A program made the translations under genes and the position numbers. The notes under the pieces were generated by a model. That model saw nothing but the letters and a program-made list of their open reading frames with translations. It had not been told where the DNA came from and ran no database searches. This document shows positions 60,620 through 64,000 of a stretch of 64,000 bases of DNA, in pieces. Within the stretch, counting starts at the first letter, position 1. Every line of letters starts with the position of its first letter. The stretch comes from Deefgea piscis (GTDB lineage: Bacteria > Pseudomonadota > Gammaproteobacteria > Burkholderiales > Chitinibacteraceae), in assembly GCF_013284055.1 (NCBI RefSeq), contig NZ_CP054143.1, forward strand, positions 1,426,001 through 1,490,000, in the 5' to 3' direction.

Positions 60620-60673
60620 ATGCCTGAGCGGGCTTTAAATCGACACTTAAAAGTGAGTTGTTATGTGGGATAA
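60620..60673 (+). CDS. Possible 17-codon upstream ORF overlapping ftsQ start
   Basis: MPERALNRHLKVSCYVG, with TAGGAA about 9 nt before its ATG. Its stop lies 11 bases inside ftsQ in another frame, so ribosomes ending it would be next to the ftsQ start. It may be a translational coupling leader or chance; the spacing of its ribosome site is better than that of ftsQ itself. Confidence 0.25.
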   Translation: MPERALNRHLKVSCYVG

Positions 60674-61436
60674 GCCACAGCTATTGATGTGGCTTGCTAA
60701 CTTGCTGACAGCTTTAGCATTGATGTTATTGTTTTACTCCTTATTGTTTTTGGCGGTGCATTCGCCATTGTTTCCGGTTCGCCGGATTAAGGTCGATGGG
60801 GATTTAGCGCATGTAACGCGCGAGCAATTACGCTATGTGATTAAAAATGAATTGAAAGGGACGTTTTTTACGCTGGATTTGGATAAAACGCGGCAGAATT
60901 TTGAAAAATTACCGTGGGTACGTCAGGTTGAAGTGCGTCGGCGTTGGCCTGATCGTTTAGAAGTCAATATTGAAGAGCACAAAGCAGTGGCGCGTTGGGG
61001 AACGACTGGGTTGCTCAATTCGTACGGTGAAAAGTTTGATGCCGCAACCAGTGATCCTTTGCCCATTTTGGAAGGACCTGAAGGCTCTGAAAAATTGATG
61101 GTGAGTGAGTTTAAGGCTTTGCAAGCCGCGTTATTGCCTTTACAGCGAACGCCAACTCGTTTGTGGTTATCGGATCGCCGGGCATGGCGCTTTGAATTAG
61201 ATAAGCAATTGATCGTAGAAGTAGGGCGTGATCAAGCGGTGGATAGAGTGAAGCGTTTTGTGAATGCTTACCCTAATTCATTGGCTTTATTGCAGCAGCC
61301 ATTTGAGTATGTGGATTTGCGTTATCCGAATGGTTTTGCCGTGCATTTACCATCGTATACGCCGGTAGAGGCTGGCAAACAGGGCGTTAAGCTACCGCCG
61401 GTCGTAAAACCTAAGGCAAATAAAGCTTCGGCATGA
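60663..61436 (+). CDS. ftsQ: Cell division protein FtsQ
   Basis: A 257-aa bitopic protein: short cytoplasmic start, one membrane helix (about residues 10-35), periplasmic POTRA domain (FPVRRIKVDGDLAHVTREQLRYVI, about 37-105) and beta domain (about 110-235), then a Lys/Pro-rich tail. It organises the FtsQLB complex controlling FtsWI. Its N terminus MWDKPQLL is typical of betaproteobacteria, supporting this start. Confidence 0.94.
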   Translation: MWDKPQLLMWLANLLTALALMLLFYSLLFLAVHSPLFPVRRIKVDGDLAHVTREQLRYVIKNELKGTFFTLDLDKTRQNFEKLPWVRQVEVRRRWPDRLEVNIEEHKAVARWGTTGLLNSYGEKFDAATSDPLPILEGPEGSEKLMVSEFKALQAALLPLQRTPTRLWLSDRRAWRFELDKQLIVEVGRDQAVDRVKRFVNAYPNSLALLQQPFEYVDLRYPNGFAVHLPSYTPVEAGKQGVKLPPVVKPKANKASA

Positions 61437-61527
61437 TTTATGCTTTTGGTATTTTTAATACTTAAAAAGCAATAAGTTGGCTGGGGTATTTAAAGTTAAA
61501 CATTAAGAATTGTAAAAGAGGCTGTCA

Positions 61528-62760
61528 GTGACTAGGGATGCAAAAAACCTCATCGTTGGGCTAGATATCGGGACTTCTAAAGTGGTCGCGGTAGTGGCTG
61601 ATGTGAAGGAAGATGGCTCTTTGAATGTGGTGGGCTTAGGGTCCGCAGCATCGAAAGGCTTGAAGCGCGGTGTTGTCGTTGATATTGAAAAAACCGTTGC
61701 AGCGATTCAGTCGGCATTGGGTGAAGCAGAATTGATGGCCGATTGCAAAATCAGCGAAGTGTATACCGGGATTGCCGGTAGCCACATCAAGAGCCTCAAT
61801 TCGCATGGCATGGTGGCGATTAAAGATAAAGAAGTCACCCCGGCAGATATTGAACGAGTGATTGAAACGGCGAGCGCAGTCAATATTCCAACCGATCATC
61901 AAGTCCTGCATATCTTGTCGCAAGAGTATGTGATTGATGGTCAAGAAGATGTGAAAGAGCCGCTGGGTATGTCTGGCGTGCGCTTAGAAGTGCGGGTGCA
62001 TATTGTTTCTGGCGCAGTGTCGGCAGTACAAAACATCACCAAGTGCGTGCGCCGTTGTGGGCTAGAGATTGCTGAAGTGGTGTTGCAGCCATTGGCCTCC
62101 AGCTACGCCGTTCTCACAGAAGACGAAAAAGATCTTGGCGTGTGTTTGGTTGACATCGGTGGTGGCACTACCGATATCGCGGTATTTATTGGTGGTTCAA
62201 TTCGCCATACCGCAGTGATTCCAATCGCTGGCGATCAAATTACCAATGACGTGGCAATGGCATTGCGTACGCCAACCGGTGAAGCCGAAAACATCAAAAT
62301 CCAACATGGTGTGGCATTACGCCATATGACCGATCCGCAAACCATGATCGAAGTGCCTGGCGTGGGTGAGCGCGGTGCGCGGCAAATGAGCCGACATACG
62401 CTGGCTGAAGTGATTGAGCCCCGTGTTGAAGAATTGTATAGCTTTGTGCAAGCCGAATTGCGCCGTGTCGGTTTGGAAGATCGATTGTCGAGCGGGATTG
62501 TGATTACCGGTGGCGCTTCATTGATGCCGGGTATGACTGATTTGGCTGAAGAAATTTTCCATATGCCGGTGCGCTTAGGTTTGCCGCGTTATGTGGGTGG
62601 ATTGGCTGAAGTGGTTAAAAATCCACGCTATTCCACTGCAGTTGGCTTGCTGTTATTGGCGCGCCAACAAATGCAAAAAGCGCCCGGTGCCAGAGGGAAA
62701 GAAGGCGGCATGGGTGATGTTTTTAGCAGAATGAAGGCATGGTTTCAAAATAACTTCTGA
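61528..62760 (+). CDS. ftsA: Cell division protein FtsA
   Basis: A 410-aa actin-like ATPase tethering FtsZ to the membrane. Start is GTG 61528 with AGAGG 8 nt upstream. Motifs: phosphate-1 GLDIGTSKVVAVV, phosphate-2 LVDIGGGTTDIAVF, the adenosine loop VITGGASLMPGM, and a C-terminal amphipathic targeting helix (GDVFSRMKAWFQNNF). Directly upstream of ftsZ. Confidence 0.97.
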   Translation: MTRDAKNLIVGLDIGTSKVVAVVADVKEDGSLNVVGLGSAASKGLKRGVVVDIEKTVAAIQSALGEAELMADCKISEVYTGIAGSHIKSLNSHGMVAIKDKEVTPADIERVIETASAVNIPTDHQVLHILSQEYVIDGQEDVKEPLGMSGVRLEVRVHIVSGAVSAVQNITKCVRRCGLEIAEVVLQPLASSYAVLTEDEKDLGVCLVDIGGGTTDIAVFIGGSIRHTAVIPIAGDQITNDVAMALRTPTGEAENIKIQHGVALRHMTDPQTMIEVPGVGERGARQMSRHTLAEVIEPRVEELYSFVQAELRRVGLEDRLSSGIVITGGASLMPGMTDLAEEIFHMPVRLGLPRYVGGLAEVVKNPRYSTAVGLLLLARQQMQKAPGARGKEGGMGDVFSRMKAWFQNNF

Positions 62761-62803
62761 AATATTCGGGTAAGCAGTAAAATCGGGCAAGAGGAGAGTG
62801 AAA

Positions 62804-63982
62804 ATGGCATTATTAATTGAAGTACCAGAGGTTTCACATCACGTGAATATCAAAGTGATTGGCGTTGGCGGCGCAGGCTGCAATGCAATCAACAATATGA
62901 TCGAGCATGCGATGCAGTCGCACGGCGTTGATTTTATTTCCGCCAATACCGATGCTCAGGTTTTGAAGCAATCGCGGGCGGACAATGTGGTTCAGTTGGG
63001 CGCTGAACTCACCAAAGGCTTTGGCGCTGGGTGTGATCCTGATATTGGCCGACAAGCTGCTGAAGAAGATCGCGAGCGCATTGCTGAATTGATTTCTGGC
63101 GCAGATTTATTATTTATCACTGCCGGTATGGGCGGTGGTACCGGCACTGGTGCCGCACCTGTGATCGCACAAGTGGCGCGTGAAAAAGGTATTTTGACTG
63201 TCGGCGTGGTGACTTCACCTGGACAAGATGAAGGCCGTCGCCAAAAAGTGGCACAAGTCGGTATTGATGAATTGTCGCGCTATGTGGATTCTTTGATTGT
63301 GGTTTCTAACCAAAAACTTGAAGAAGTTTTAGGCGATGATGTCACGGTGGATGAAGCTTTCCGTGCGGCTGATGACGTATTACGTAATGCAGTGGGTTCG
63401 ATTGTTGAAATCATTCAATACCCAGGCTTGATTAACGTTGACTTTGCTGACGTTAAAACTGTGATGCGTGAAATGGGTATGGCGATGATGGGTTCGGCAC
63501 ATGCCACAGGTCCAGATCGTGCTATTCGTGCCACCGAAGAAGCCATCCGTTGCCCATTGCTCGACAATATTAGCTTTAAAGGCGCACGTGGCGTGTTGGT
63601 GAATTTCTCGACCGCACCGGGCAAATTGAAAAAATCAGAAACCCGCCAAGCGCTAGAAATTATCGAATCACACGTTGCTGAAGGCGCATTGGTAAAACAC
63701 GGTGTGGTTTACGATGAAGCACTGGGTGAAGACGAAATCCGCGTGACTTTAGTGGCAACTGGTTTGGGTGGCAAAGCGATTAGCACGCCATCACTGACTG
63801 TGGTGAATAACCCAATGCAAAAAACTGGCACCGATAATGCCGCTTACGACGATGCCTATGATACGCCAGCAATTTGGCGCAATAATCGTGGTAGCCGTGC
63901 CGCTGAAGCGCCAGCTCGTCCGGCCGCAATGAGTAATATCGATATGGATATTCCGGCATTTTTACGTCGTCAAGCGGATTAA
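62804..63982 (+). CDS. ftsZ: Cell division GTPase FtsZ
   Basis: A 392-aa tubulin-like GTPase forming the Z ring. Start at ATG 62804 (MALLIEVPE) with GAGGAG 7 nt upstream; a GTG six bases earlier is too close to that site. GTP-binding VIGVGGAGCNAINNM, tubulin signature GGGTGTGAAP, T7 catalytic loop NVDFADVKTVM, and the C-terminal FtsA/ZipA-binding peptide DMDIPAFLRRQ are present. One oddity: the usual GLGAGANPE segment reads GFGAGCDPD. The following lpxC, common in this position, would lie beyond the window. Confidence 0.98.
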   Translation: MALLIEVPEVSHHVNIKVIGVGGAGCNAINNMIEHAMQSHGVDFISANTDAQVLKQSRADNVVQLGAELTKGFGAGCDPDIGRQAAEEDRERIAELISGADLLFITAGMGGGTGTGAAPVIAQVAREKGILTVGVVTSPGQDEGRRQKVAQVGIDELSRYVDSLIVVSNQKLEEVLGDDVTVDEAFRAADDVLRNAVGSIVEIIQYPGLINVDFADVKTVMREMGMAMMGSAHATGPDRAIRATEEAIRCPLLDNISFKGARGVLVNFSTAPGKLKKSETRQALEIIESHVAEGALVKHGVVYDEALGEDEIRVTLVATGLGGKAISTPSLTVVNNPMQKTGTDNAAYDDAYDTPAIWRNNRGSRAAEAPARPAAMSNIDMDIPAFLRRQAD

Positions 63983-64000
63983 TTGTTTCGCTGGATTAGC

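Overview
The window looks like the chromosome of a betaproteobacterium of order Neisseriales, most plausibly family Chitinibacteraceae (Deefgea/Chitinibacter-like). This is inferred from protein character, moderate GC content and gene order (polA / DUF2782 / thrB; rsmD / ftsY / ftsEX / rpoH; mraZ to ftsZ; dciA / M23 peptidase / secA). No rRNA or tRNA gene was seen.

Left end (1-16.2 kb, minus strand): a biofilm-adhesin locus. The promoter-proximal genes encode a LapB-type type I secretion ABC transporter, a LapC/HlyD-type adaptor and a small LuxR-type regulator, all overlapping by 1-4 nt. They are followed by a giant LapA-like surface adhesin that runs off the window (at least 3972 codons). 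The adhesin has an N-terminal retention module with a TAAG site typical of LapG proteolysis, nine nearly identical 936-bp (312-aa) units, a 2 x 102-aa repeat and a von Willebrand A domain with a complete MIDAS. Its C-terminal secretion signal lies outside the window.

16.4-31 kb: mixed housekeeping and accessory genes. These are an operon thrB / ECF sigma factor / 59-aa zinc-finger anti-sigma / FAD-linked oxidase; a DUF2782 protein; polA; a MocR-type regulator separated by a 274-bp MITE-like element from a four-gene operon (membrane protein, rhodanese, PaiB-like, GNAT); an EamA exporter; uppP; a candidate small RNA; and dciA divergent from an M23 peptidase.

31-42.3 kb: secA, a LysE exporter, two lipid A acyltransferases, metK, a small GNAT-like protein, ahcY with a structured leader, a TPR protein, a YfhL-type ferredoxin and rsmD.

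42.3-64 kb: ftsY-ftsE-ftsX-rpoH, with a perfect CIRCE operator in front of rpoH, then the division and cell wall (dcw) cluster: mraZ, rsmH, ftsL, ftsI, murE, murF, mraY, murD, ftsW, murG, murC, ddl, ftsQ, ftsA, ftsZ. Four 10-bp-spaced MraZ boxes sit on its promoter. Most dcw genes overlap by a few bases and probably form one translationally coupled operon, with an internal extended -10 promoter before ftsQ. MurG carries an unusual N-terminal transmembrane segment.

Most of the window is ordinary core genome. The least explained pieces are the adhesin regulatory region, the MITE in a MocR divergent promoter, the candidate CU-rich sRNA, the ahcY leader, HrcA control of rpoH, the membrane-tethered MurG and a 56-aa two-helix membrane protein.
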